Positions 1-6,051 are shown, numbered from the stretch's first letter. The stretch: 7,844 nucleotides of DNA from JAVHLK01 sp043806215 (GCA_043806215.1 JAZDHD010000315.1:1-7844), one strand, 5' to 3'. The notes: generated from the letters alone by a model not told the origin. Made by a program: numbers and translations.

Positions 1-265
1 GGAGAGCCCCCGGCTTCTTCAAGGCCCTTTTTAGTACCTGCAAATTCCCCGCAGAGACTGGACAAAGATCGTCCAAAGACTCCGAAAGAGGAAGGCACGC
101 GTCCACAGATTCCGCAAACAGGACCGCGCTCACGAGATCGCGCAGCGCGCTCCTTTCGAGCTCCGAGTTACACCACATAGCCAAACCGCGGTCATCCAGA
201 GCCCAGGTCATGTCAGACGAACATTTGTCTTCGGCCGTGGGGGCCGGCATGTTCTTCGCTTCCAT
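1..265 (-). CDS. Unrecognised protein, N-terminal 88 residues, cut by the window edge
   Basis: The frame stays open for 88 codons from an ATG at 263-265 to the window edge, so the C-terminus is missing. The start is well supported: complete SD complementarity (AAGGAGGTGA, 267-276) lies one base upstream, which puts the GGAGG core four bases from the ATG. The product begins MEAKNMPAPTAEDK. It is soluble-looking, with no signal peptide or membrane segment, and has four cysteines (C15, C32, C57, C68) not spaced as a classical zinc finger. Residues 33-53 and 74-85 look helical. I do not recognise the family. It reads in the same direction as the cobamide operon, about 430 bp downstream of cbiH, but an intrinsic terminator sits between them directly before its SD. 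It may therefore be expressed by read-through or by attenuation. Existence is likely; function is unknown. Confidence 0.6.
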   Translation of the reverse strand, partial: MEAKNMPAPTAEDKCSSDMTWALDDRGLAMWCNSELERSALRDLVSAVLFAESVDACLPLSESLDDLCPVSAGNLQVLKRALKKPGAL

Positions 266-266
266 T

Positions 267-282
267 TCACCTCCTTGAGGAG
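267..282 (-). promoter_or_regulatory. Strong SD overlapping a small hairpin
   Basis: On the minus strand, AAGGAGGTGA (267-276) is a full anti-SD match just before the ATG at 265. Its GGAG core (271-274) can pair with CTCC (279-282) across a four-base loop. Such a short stem is weak, but it lies directly between the upstream terminator U-tract and the start codon and could modulate ribosome access. The SD itself is clear; a role for the hairpin is inference. Confidence 0.5.
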
Positions 283-313
283 AAAAAACCAGTCTTCCGG
301 AACGGGAAAACTG
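283..313 (-). terminator. Intrinsic terminator directly upstream of the left-edge gene
   Basis: On the minus strand CAGTTTTCC (313-305) pairs with GGAAGACTG (298-290) to give a nine-base-pair stem with one G-U wobble and a six-base loop. GG and six T residues (288-283) follow. This is a standard rho-independent terminator for leftward transcription. It probably ends the transcript that includes cbiH. Because the SD of the next leftward gene begins only seven bases beyond the T tract, there is no room for a separate promoter, so the hairpin must also lie in the leader of that gene. Confidence 0.75.
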
Positions 314-490
314 ACCACCAAGGCACCAAGAAGAGAATAAGTATTCCACAGATGTCACAGATTTCCACAGATTCAAAGGTCCAAGAGAAGAGATTCTCAC
401 CACCAAGCCACAAAGTCACCAAGGAAGAGAAGAGATTTATCCACAGATTACACTGATTGACACAGATTCAACGGCCCAAGAGAAGAGAAA
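314..490 (+). repeat. Two tandem copies of a dispersed CACCAAG/CCACAGATT intergenic repeat
   Basis: Unit 1 (about 314-396) and unit 2 (about 397-490) share one modular order: an ACCACCAAG..CACCAAG block, a purine-rich AAGAGAAGAGA stretch, one to three CCACAGATT/CACAGATT words, then TTCAA.GG.CCAAGAGAAGA. Unit 1 shares the 14-mer AGGCACCAAGAAGA (321-334) with the copy at 1562-1575. Unit 2 shares TCACCACCAAG (397-407) with 1545-1555 and CACAGATTCAACGGCC (461-476) with 1608-1623. No transposase or terminal inverted repeat is visible. From memory, similar non-coding repeats are scattered through intergenic DNA of several environmental bacteria; their function is not known to me. Spurious short reading frames across them are not genes. 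Confidence 0.75.
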
Positions 491-494
491 TCAA

Positions 495-693
495 CGGCGA
501 AGAAATCGAAGAATGCAAGGGTCGCCCCTCAGGATCACCGGCGCCGCACCATAGCCTCTGCTCGGCGCTCGTCAATGAACTCACGGAACGGGGGCGCCCC
601 TATCGCGGTGCAGTCCGGCGGCTAATGTGTCGCCGTACTTACGCCAACGAGCACTGAGCAAGCGGGGTCGGCTCCGGGGACCAACGGATGCCG
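495..693. other. Intergenic stretch with no convincing element
   Basis: Between the repeat pair and the cbiH stop codon I see no supported gene, tRNA or strong terminator. Short open frames on both strands here lack ribosome-binding sites and recognisable protein sequence. A weak hairpin CGGCG/CGCCG (about 618-637) has no following T tract. Confidence 0.4.
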
Positions 694-1521
694 TCACACC
701 TTGTACCCGCGAGGTGTGACGAAAAAACCCCCAATGATCTTGGAAGAACTGTTGCCGATGACGACGATGCTCCGCATGGTGATCTCCAGGTGGAGAAAAT
801 TGTCCAATGTCGCCATGGTTATGCACTCGTCGGGCGTGCCCACCGCGGTGCCGATTCCCACCGGCGTCTTGCCGTTCCGGTACTTGAGAAAAATCCCCGC
901 GGCTTCGTCCAGTTGACTCTTTCGTTTCTTACTCCTGGGATTGTACAGCGCGACCACCAGATCGCCCGCGGCAACCGCTTCGAGCCTGTGCACAATGGTT
1001 TCCCAGGGAACAAGCAGGTCGCTGAGGCTGATACACGCGAAATCGAGCATCAAGGGTGCGCCGAGCCTGGCAGCCGCGGCTCCCGCAGCGGTTATTCCGG
1101 GAACAATCTCGATTGGGACCGGATTATCGTCTGCCGCAACCATCTCCAGTGCAAGGCCGGCCATGCCGTAAATCCCCGCGTCCCCCGAAGATATCAGCGC
1201 GACGGTCCGGCCTTCCTTCGCCTTTTCAATCGCGGCCCGGCACCGCTCACGCTCCTTGGTCATTCCGGAAGATATAAGTTCCTTGCCTTCGGTCAAGTCT
1301 GAGATGAGATCCAGGTACCTCGCGTATCCCACCACCACGTCGCTGCCCGCAAGAGCCTGTTCCGCCCGGCGGGTACGGTCCAAGGGGCCGCCGGGTCCGA
1401 TTCCCACTACGAAGAGTTTGCCCGGGCCGCTGTCCGCATTCCGCGGTTTGCCCCGGGAGCCTGAATTGTCGTTCAAAGAGTCCTCACTTTCGGCGAGCGG
1501 TGCTCCGACCGCATTCTTCAT
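694..1521 (-). CDS. cbiH: Cobalt-factor III / precorrin-3B C17-methyltransferase (ring contraction)
   Basis: This SAM-dependent tetrapyrrole methylase methylates C17 and contracts the macrocycle during corrin ring synthesis. With the start at 1521 it has 275 residues. The core runs from K35: the N-terminal motif LFVVGIGPGG (36-45), GYARYLDLI (65-73), SSGMTKERERC (84-94), the family signature SSGDAGIYGMAG (111-122), VPGITAAGAAAARLGAP (140-156), YNPRSKKR (193-200) and the C-terminal VIGNSSS..TPRGY (254-272). This is diagnostic of CbiH/CobJ. An anaerobe is likely, so I prefer CbiH (cobalt already inserted); sequence alone does not separate the two. The start is uncertain. A GTG at 1608 opens the same frame further upstream, but its first ~29 residues are translation of a dispersed repeat. 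ATG 1521 is the first ATG past the repeat, though it lacks a good SD and leaves a low-complexity ~34-residue extension. It is the last cobamide gene of the operon in this window. Confidence 0.9.
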   Translation of the reverse strand: MKNAVGAPLAESEDSLNDNSGSRGKPRNADSGPGKLFVVGIGPGGPLDRTRRAEQALAGSDVVVGYARYLDLISDLTEGKELISSGMTKERERCRAAIEKAKEGRTVALISSGDAGIYGMAGLALEMVAADDNPVPIEIVPGITAAGAAAARLGAPLMLDFACISLSDLLVPWETIVHRLEAVAAGDLVVALYNPRSKKRKSQLDEAAGIFLKYRNGKTPVGIGTAVGTPDECITMATLDNFLHLEITMRSIVVIGNSSSKIIGGFFVTPRGYKV

Positions 1522-1524
1522 CGA

Positions 1525-1623
1525 CGGCCCAAGAGAAGAAAGATTCACCACCAAGACACAAAGGCACCAAGAAGACAAAGACATTATCCACGGATTTCGC
1601 CGATTCACACAGATTCAACGGCC
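1525..1623 (+). repeat. Third copy of the dispersed repeat, inside the cobamide operon
   Basis: It lies between the stop of cobD-cbiP and the probable start of cbiH. It begins with GGCCCAAGAGAAGA, continues with TCACCACCAAG (1545-1555), ACACAAAGGCACCAAGAAGA and TTATCCACGGATT, and ends with CACAGATTCAACGGCC (1608-1623). The same blocks in the same order and orientation form the pair at 314-490. On the minus strand it is open in the cbiH frame, which artificially lengthens that gene's reading frame. No target duplication or transposase is seen. Confidence 0.75.
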
Positions 1624-1653
1624 CTCTTTACGGTTGGGGGCGCCGCGCAATCG

Positions 1654-4224
1654 TCACAATCCCATGATCTTGTAGATCAGGTCCATGTCCAAACGTTGCC
1701 GGACCGCATCGGCCAACCGGTCGAACGCGGGTTCCAGGTCGTATTGTGCGACGATCCGGCCTTTGGCGGGGAGCCCGCGGCGTTGGCGCAGCCGGTCGAT
1801 GAACCAGCGCCGGAACGGGTCCGCGTCGAATATCCCGTGAATGTACGTGCCCCACAGCCTGCCGTCCTGCGATCTCACGCCGATGGATCTGCCGGATTCA
1901 TGTTCCAGGAGCGGGGCAAGCCCGCCTGCCTCGGTCCTGCCGTGATGGATTTCGTATCCCCGGACCGTGAGGCCCGATTCCAGGTGCTTCGCACCGACCA
2001 GGGTCAGCGTCTTCTCCAGTTCCAGCACCGTGGTCATCGGAAGAAAGTCGAGCCCCGGAAGGGTCTTGCCGTCGGATTCCAAACAATGGGGGTCTGCTAT
2101 GCGTGAGCCGATCATCTGAAATCCTCCGCAGATTCCCACCAACTCGGTGTGCCCGTTCCCGGCCAATTCCCGTATCCTTGCTTCCAGACCGTTGTTTCTC
2201 AGGTATTGCAGGTCGCCGATGACGTTCTTGCTCCCGGGAATGATCACCGCATCCGGACGGTGGAGATCCTCCGCGCGGCGGATCTTTTTCAGGCGGACAT
2301 CCGGCTCGATAAGGAATGCATCGAAGTCGGTGAAGTTCGAGATGTGCGGGAGATCCACCACCGCGATCTCGATACACTCTTCGGAGGACCGCGGATCCTT
2401 GAACAAACCTTCCTTGAAGCTCACCGAATCCTCTTCCGGAAGACCGAGAGCGTGAAAATAGGGTACCACTCCGATGACCGGCCGGCCGGTGTGACGACGG
2501 GTATACTCGAGAGCATCATCGAGGAGATCCTGATTGCCGCGGAAGCGGTTCACCACGAATCCCGCCACCAGACCCCGTTCCCATTCCGCCAGGACCTCCA
2601 TGGTGCCCACGAAGGCAGCGAAGACGCCGCCGCGGTCGATGTCGCCGACGAGCAGCACCGGCGCCCGAGCGTACCGGGCCATGCGCATGTTCACGATATC
2701 GTGATGCTTCAGGTTCACCTCACCGGGGCTGCCTGCGCCCTCCAGGACGATTACGTCGTGCTCCGCGGCCAGGCTGTCGTATGCCTGCCGGACCTTATCC
2801 ACGACAAGCGACTTGTAGTGAACGTAATCGGACACGTCCATGTTTGCAACGGGTTTGCCCATGACGATCACCTGACTGCCCGTATCGGTGTTGGGTTTGA
2901 GCAGGACCGGGTTCATGCGGACATCCGGATCCAACCGGCAGGCCTGCGCCTGCACCACCTGGGCCCTTCCCATCTCGCCGCCGTCCCGGGTGACAAAGGA
3001 ATTCAAGGACATGTTCTGCGCCTTGAACGGCGCCACCCGATACCCGTCCTGCAACAGGATACGGCACAGGATTGCCGTCATGACGCTCTTGCCTGCGTTG
3101 GAACTCGTGCCCTGAAACATCAGCGCCGGCGTGGGGCGTCGTGCGCCCCGCCCGGCCGGTTTACCGAGGGCTCGTCTCAGGGATTCACAGAAGCGGAGAT
3201 TCTCGTCCGGGGTCCTCACCGCGATGCGGAAGAAGCGGTCGTCCAATCCCTCGAAATTCGCGCACAACCGGATGGCTATCCCGTCCCGGAGCATCCCGTC
3301 GGACAACGTTTGTGCGGTGATCCCCTTCCTGTCGATACGGACGAGAAGATAGTTTGCCCTACCCGGATAGACGGTCAGACCCCCAACGGACTCGATCTCA
3401 TCCTTCAGTTCTCCGCGGCGGAGGGTGACGAATTCCCGGCTCCGCTCAACGTAGTCCTCGTCTCTCAAGGCGGCCTCGCCCACTGCTTGAGCTATGCCGT
3501 TGACCGACCAGAACGGCTGGATGTCACGGACGGCCCGGACCACCCCGCGGTCGGCAATGGCGCAGCCCAACCGGAGGCCCGGAACGGCAAAGATCTTCGT
3601 CAACGACAGGAGCACGACAACATTGGGCGGCCGGTCATGGACGAGGCTGTCCAGGTCTTGGACAAAATCCCGGAATGCCTCGTCGACGACGAACACGGAT
3701 GAGGGGTTATCCGTTGCCAGGCGCCTCAACGCCTGCGCATCGAAACACAGACCCGTGGGATTGTTGGGTTGACACAGAAAAACCAGTTCTCCGCCGCGCA
3801 GAGCGTCCTGCATGCGGTCGAAATCCATCTCGAATCCCGCACTCTCCTGCAATGCAACGGTATCGACGGGCACGCCGGCAGCTTCGGCGTAGGCTTGATA
3901 ATCCGAATAGGTGGGGACCGCGACAACGACACGAGATGCACGTAAGGCACGGGGGAGAAGGTGGATGATCTCAGTGGAACCGTTTCCCGCGAGTATGTGC
4001 TCCTCCGGGACGCGGTACCGTTGACTTGCCGCTTTTCTCAACCCCGATGCGTCCGGGTCGGGATAGTGCACAAGGGACCCGAGAGTGGAACTCACCACGG
4101 ATCTCAACCACTCCGGCGGTCCCAATGGGTTCAGGTTTGCCGAGAAGTCGAGTATCTCGTACGCGGGGCGCCCGGCAAGGCCCGCGAGATTGCCCAGGTT
4201 CCCGCCGTGCTTGAAATCTCTCAT
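1654..4224 (-). CDS. cobD-cbiP: Fused L-threonine-O-3-phosphate decarboxylase (CobD) and adenosylcobyric acid synthase (CbiP/CobQ)
   Basis: This is an 856-residue bifunctional protein. Residues 1-352 are a fold-type I PLP enzyme like CobD: HGGN (6-9), LDFSANLNPLG (25-35), NNPTG (154-158), D181 in VDEAF for the PLP pyridine nitrogen, the Schiff-base lysine K210 in SLTK, PGLRLG (215-220), and FRIAVRT (332-338) with the substrate-binding arginine. It would make (R)-1-amino-2-propanol phosphate. After a basic, proline-containing linker (about 353-366), residues 367-856 are CbiP. The P-loop-like GTSSNAGKS (372-380) and KAQNMSLNSF (401-410) bind ATP; EGAGSPGEVNL (495-505) and GDIDRGG (527-533) are family motifs. 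The glutamine amidotransferase part has nucleophile C699 in GICGG and H796 in YIHG. CbiP amidates four carboxylates of adenosylcobyrinic a,c-diamide. Both halves are of normal length with catalytic residues intact. The internal ATG at 3120 has no SD, arguing for a true fusion. The start at 4224 has GGAG nine bases upstream and lies 18 bases after cobT. Confidence 0.93.
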   Translation of the reverse strand: MRDFKHGGNLGNLAGLAGRPAYEILDFSANLNPLGPPEWLRSVVSSTLGSLVHYPDPDASGLRKAASQRYRVPEEHILAGNGSTEIIHLLPRALRASRVVVAVPTYSDYQAYAEAAGVPVDTVALQESAGFEMDFDRMQDALRGGELVFLCQPNNPTGLCFDAQALRRLATDNPSSVFVVDEAFRDFVQDLDSLVHDRPPNVVVLLSLTKIFAVPGLRLGCAIADRGVVRAVRDIQPFWSVNGIAQAVGEAALRDEDYVERSREFVTLRRGELKDEIESVGGLTVYPGRANYLLVRIDRKGITAQTLSDGMLRDGIAIRLCANFEGLDDRFFRIAVRTPDENLRFCESLRRALGKPAGRGARRPTPALMFQGTSSNAGKSVMTAILCRILLQDGYRVAPFKAQNMSLNSFVTRDGGEMGRAQVVQAQACRLDPDVRMNPVLLKPNTDTGSQVIVMGKPVANMDVSDYVHYKSLVVDKVRQAYDSLAAEHDVIVLEGAGSPGEVNLKHHDIVNMRMARYARAPVLLVGDIDRGGVFAAFVGTMEVLAEWERGLVAGFVVNRFRGNQDLLDDALEYTRRHTGRPVIGVVPYFHALGLPEEDSVSFKEGLFKDPRSSEECIEIAVVDLPHISNFTDFDAFLIEPDVRLKKIRRAEDLHRPDAVIIPGSKNVIGDLQYLRNNGLEARIRELAGNGHTELVGICGGFQMIGSRIADPHCLESDGKTLPGLDFLPMTTVLELEKTLTLVGAKHLESGLTVRGYEIHHGRTEAGGLAPLLEHESGRSIGVRSQDGRLWGTYIHGIFDADPFRRWFIDRLRQRRGLPAKGRIVAQYDLEPAFDRLADAVRQRLDMDLIYKIMGL

Positions 4225-4242
4225 TGTCCGTGTCTCCGCCGG

Positions 4243-5310
4243 TTAATCGACGAGTGCGGTTGAAACTGCCGCCTCCTCGAACGTCGCGACCCGGGTCAAG
4301 ATCCGCACGGCCCCGTCCACCAGGGGCATGGCGACGGCCGCGCCGGTTCCTTCCCCCAGTCTGAGATCCAAATCCAGGAGCGGCTTCTTGCCGATGAATT
4401 CCAGCGCAGCTTTGTGACCTTGCTCGACGCTCCTGTGGGCCGCTATCATGTAGTCCGCGGAAGCGGGAGCCAACCCGTATGCGATCAAAGCGCCCGCGGT
4501 GGAGATGAGGCCGTCCACCAGGATGGGCTTCTGCAACGATGCCGCGCCGATAATCAACCCGGCTATTCCGCCGATTTCGAATCCGCCCACCTTTGCCAGC
4601 ACGTCCAAAGCGTCGCCCGCGTCGGGCTTATTGGTCTGCAATATTTTTTCGATCACGGAAATCTTATGTTTGAACCGGTCCTCGTCTATTCCCGTTCCAC
4701 GGCCCGTCACCTCTGCGGGCGGGGCTCCGGTGAAAGCCGCGATTATGGCGCTGCTCGGGGTTGTATTTCCTATTCCCATGTCCCCGGTCCCCAACAGATC
4801 GTATGACGGCCCGAGGTCGAGGGCGATCTTGATGCCCGTTTCCACGGCCTGAACGGCTTCCGGACGGCTCATGGCAGGCCCCGCGGCAATGTTTGCGGTC
4901 CCGGGGCGGATGGGCCTGGAAATGAACAGCTTTGAATCCATGGCCGCGGTGAGGTCTCCCGCGACGCCCATGTCCACCACAAAGACCGCGGCATCGGTCA
5001 GTTGGGCGAGGGCGTTGATCCCCGCTCCTCCATTGAGGAAATTGAACACCATCTGGGGAGTGACTTCCTGAGGGTAATTGGTCACACCCTCCGCAACCAC
5101 GCCGTGGTCGCCGGCCATCACAACGACCGCCTTCCTCTGGGTGGGCGGGTTCATGGACCGGGTCATTCCCGCGAGATCAACCGCCAGGTCCATGAGCCTG
5201 CCAAGGGCCCAATGGGGCATGGTGAGTTGATCGAGCCTTTCCTTCGCGCGTCCTCGGAACGTCTCGTCCTGGGGAACGATACGGGTTATGGTTTCTGCCA
5301 AAAGGTTCAT
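4243..5310 (-). CDS. cobT: Nicotinate-nucleotide--dimethylbenzimidazole phosphoribosyltransferase
   Basis: It transfers phosphoribose from nicotinate mononucleotide to the lower-ligand base, giving alpha-ribazole 5'-phosphate for the nucleotide loop of cobamides. The 355-residue length is normal. Visible family motifs are VMAGDHGVVAEGVTNYP (64-80), GGAGINALA (94-102), VVDMGVAGD (111-119), TGDMGIGNTTPSSAI (175-189), TGRGTGI (202-208), GGFEIGGIAG (242-251), LVDGLIST (264-271) and LGEGTGAA (318-325), with E320 at the position of the catalytic glutamate of Salmonella CobT. The Salmonella GEMGIGNT segment has D177 here in place of glutamate. The ATG at 5310 is supported by AAGGAGG (5319-5325) eight bases upstream. 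It is the first gene of the operon, about 140 bases downstream of the riboswitch-controlled terminator, and its stop is 18 bases before cobD-cbiP. Base specificity (dimethylbenzimidazole or another base) cannot be read from the sequence. Confidence 0.96.
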   Translation of the reverse strand: MNLLAETITRIVPQDETFRGRAKERLDQLTMPHWALGRLMDLAVDLAGMTRSMNPPTQRKAVVVMAGDHGVVAEGVTNYPQEVTPQMVFNFLNGGAGINALAQLTDAAVFVVDMGVAGDLTAAMDSKLFISRPIRPGTANIAAGPAMSRPEAVQAVETGIKIALDLGPSYDLLGTGDMGIGNTTPSSAIIAAFTGAPPAEVTGRGTGIDEDRFKHKISVIEKILQTNKPDAGDALDVLAKVGGFEIGGIAGLIIGAASLQKPILVDGLISTAGALIAYGLAPASADYMIAAHRSVEQGHKAALEFIGKKPLLDLDLRLGEGTGAAVAMPLVDGAVRILTRVATFEEAAVSTALVD

Positions 5311-5340
5311 GGAAGATGCCTCCTTGTACGGTAAACCAAT

Positions 5341-5410
5341 GCAGTCGAAAGAGGTGAAATGCAGAAGTCCGGTTTGGAGCCGTTTGTCGGCGGGAATCCA
5401 GGTCGACTGC
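5341..5410 (-). other. Perfect 8-bp inverted repeat in the cobT leader
   Basis: GCAGTCGA (5341-5348) and TCGACTGC (5403-5410) are perfect inverse complements 54 bases apart, in the untranslated stretch between the riboswitch terminator and the cobT SD. In the leftward RNA they could close a long-range stem. It has no T tract and no known motif; it may be coincidental. Confidence 0.3.
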
Positions 5411-5448
5411 GTGGAGCAGTAATGGTGAACTTACCGCAAGGGGGAGGG

Positions 5449-5494
5449 CAAAAGAAATCCCCGGGGAATACCCGGGGATGCCGTATTCCATCCC
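5449..5494 (-). terminator. Riboswitch expression platform: terminator with alternative pairings
   Basis: On the minus strand ATCCCCGGG (5479-5471 by complement) pairs perfectly with CCCGGGGAT (5465-5457) across a five-base loop and is followed by TTTCTTTT (5457-5450), an intrinsic terminator about 60 bases past the aptamer. Two competing pairings are visible. GGGATG (5494-5489) matches CATCCC (5480-5475), which would capture the 5' arm of the terminator. GGAATAC (5489-5483) matches GTATTCC (5471-5465), which would capture its loop and the start of its 3' arm. Either would act as an antiterminator. The expected logic is that ligand-bound aptamer favours termination before cobT. Confidence 0.75.
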
Positions 5495-5540
5495 TGTTGC
5501 CAAGCTCCCTCTCCGCGAAGAGCATGACATTTCACTCTCT

Positions 5541-5676
5541 CGGGGCAGGTCTTCCGGCTTCCGGATCTGCCTACTCGCCGCCCTTCCCATCGTTACCGAC
5601 AGTGGCTTCACGGCTTTCGTCCCCGGTTACGGCGGCGGGTCCGCAACGGATTTGCACCGTTTTCCCTTTCGCCCCG
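5541..5676 (-). promoter_or_regulatory. Cobalamin (adenosylcobalamin) riboswitch aptamer
   Basis: Read on the minus strand the conserved cobalamin-aptamer blocks occur in order: GGGAAAACGGTGCAAATCC (5666-5648), CCGCCGCCGTAA, GACGAAAGCC, GCCACTG (5606-5600), GGGAAGGGCGGCGAGTAGG, and the B12 box AAGCCGGAAGACCTGCC (5560-5544). The closing P1 helix is visible: CGGGGC (5676-5671) pairs with GCCCCG (5546-5541). It sits in the leader of cobT and the other cobamide genes, the classical context for feedback control by adenosylcobalamin. Ligand subtype preference (adenosyl or aquo/methyl) was not determined. Confidence 0.95.
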
Positions 5677-5702
5677 TCCGGACGATCATGAATCATGTAT
5701 CG

Positions 5703-5734
5703 CCGGCTTCTTTGCCGGGCAGTATGGTACTGCC
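5703..5734 (-). other. Two hairpins at the 5' end of the riboswitch transcript
   Basis: On the minus strand GGCAGTA-CCA-TACTGCC (5734-5718) is a perfect seven-base-pair hairpin, followed immediately by CCGGC-AAAGAA-GCCGG (5718-5703 by complement); the two share one base. They lie within about 35 bases of the predicted transcription start and before the aptamer. They may protect the 5' end or help fold the leader; no T tract follows them. Confidence 0.4.
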
Positions 5735-5744
5735 TCGGGCCGTA

Positions 5745-5773
5745 AGATTACCGCCTGATGAAGGCCGTGTCAA
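5745..5773 (-). promoter_or_regulatory. Sigma70-like promoter of the cobamide operon
   Basis: On the minus strand a perfect -35 TTGACA (5773-5768) is separated by 17 bases from TAATCT (5750-5745), a fair -10 matching TATAAT at three positions including both outer T residues. Initiation near 5738 would place the riboswitch aptamer about 60 bases into the transcript. Position and -35 quality make this the best candidate for the operon promoter. Confidence 0.6.
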
Positions 5774-5907
5774 GTTCCGCTCGACTCGATTCCGGGGCCG
5801 GCCGTATGTTCCGTTCCGGAGCGGATTTCTTGCGCCCAGGAACGACTTGAACGCGGTGACGTCATTTCCCGTCCCGCTTCCGGACAATGCGTTCCAAGAG
5901 GCTGCGA

Positions 5908-5936
5908 TTGACGTACTTGCGTCGAATTCTTATATT
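5908..5936 (+). promoter_or_regulatory. Sigma70-like promoter of the AAA+ ATPase gene
   Basis: TTGACG (5908-5913), a 17-base spacer and TATATT (5931-5936) match the sigma70 consensus at five of six positions in each hexamer. The predicted start near 5943 leaves a UTR of about 109 bases before the ATG at 6052. No heat-shock (sigma32) or CIRCE-like element was seen here. Confidence 0.65.
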
Positions 5937-5962
5937 AGACTCATGTGAGATGCGGCACGGCC

Positions 5963-6012
5963 GCCGGCCGGTATGACGGTCGTACAACAGCGGTCCGTCG
6001 GGTACCGCCGGC
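5963..6012 (+). other. Long imperfect hairpin in the 5' UTR of the AAA+ gene
   Basis: Three helices stack in register: GCCGG (5963-5967) with CCGGC (6008-6012), CGGTA (5969-5973) with TACCG (6003-6007), and GACGG (5975-5979) with CCGTC (5995-5999). A bulged C (5968) and an internal loop (T5974 opposite GGG 6000-6002) interrupt the 15 pairs; the apical loop has 15 bases. No T tract follows, so it is not a terminator. It ends about 25 bases before the SD-like GGAAAGG and could affect mRNA stability or translation. Confidence 0.5.
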
Positions 6013-6051
6013 ATTTCGACACGGATTGTGCAGCTGGAAAGGCGTGGAATC

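Noticed and set aside
314..490. Possible CRISPR array
   Set aside because: The repeated words are short, irregularly spaced and degenerate, without constant repeats separated by unique spacers.
457..657. Rightward 66-codon open frame starting in the repeat pair
   Set aside because: It begins inside the dispersed repeat, has no RBS, and its product is low-complexity without recognisable features.
688..1302. Rightward 204-codon open frame opposite cbiH
   Set aside because: It is a shadow of a high-GC gene: cbiH on the other strand has complete family motifs, whereas this frame has none.
2149..3702. Rightward 517-codon open frame opposite cobD-cbiP
   Set aside because: Long antisense frames are common opposite GC-rich genes. 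The product is rich in His/Arg/Asp-type antisense composition with no motif, while the minus-strand protein is a clear CobD-CbiP.
5177..5611. Leftward 144-codon open frame through the riboswitch and the start of cobT
   Set aside because: It overlaps the structured aptamer and terminator and the cobT start in another frame, and has no RBS or homology that I recognise.
5857..5864. TGACGTCA palindrome upstream of the AAA+ promoter
   Set aside because: A single eight-base palindrome, also known as a eukaryotic CRE, with no second matching site in a regulatory arrangement; best treated as chance.
5478..5948. Rightward 156-codon open frame across the riboswitch and divergent promoters
   Set aside because: The region is explained by the leftward riboswitch and two promoters. 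The frame has no SD and no protein motif.
6028..6030. GTG as the start of the AAA+ protein
   Set aside because: No SD precedes it, while ATG 6052 has AAAGG at good spacing; the extra eight residues show no conserved feature.
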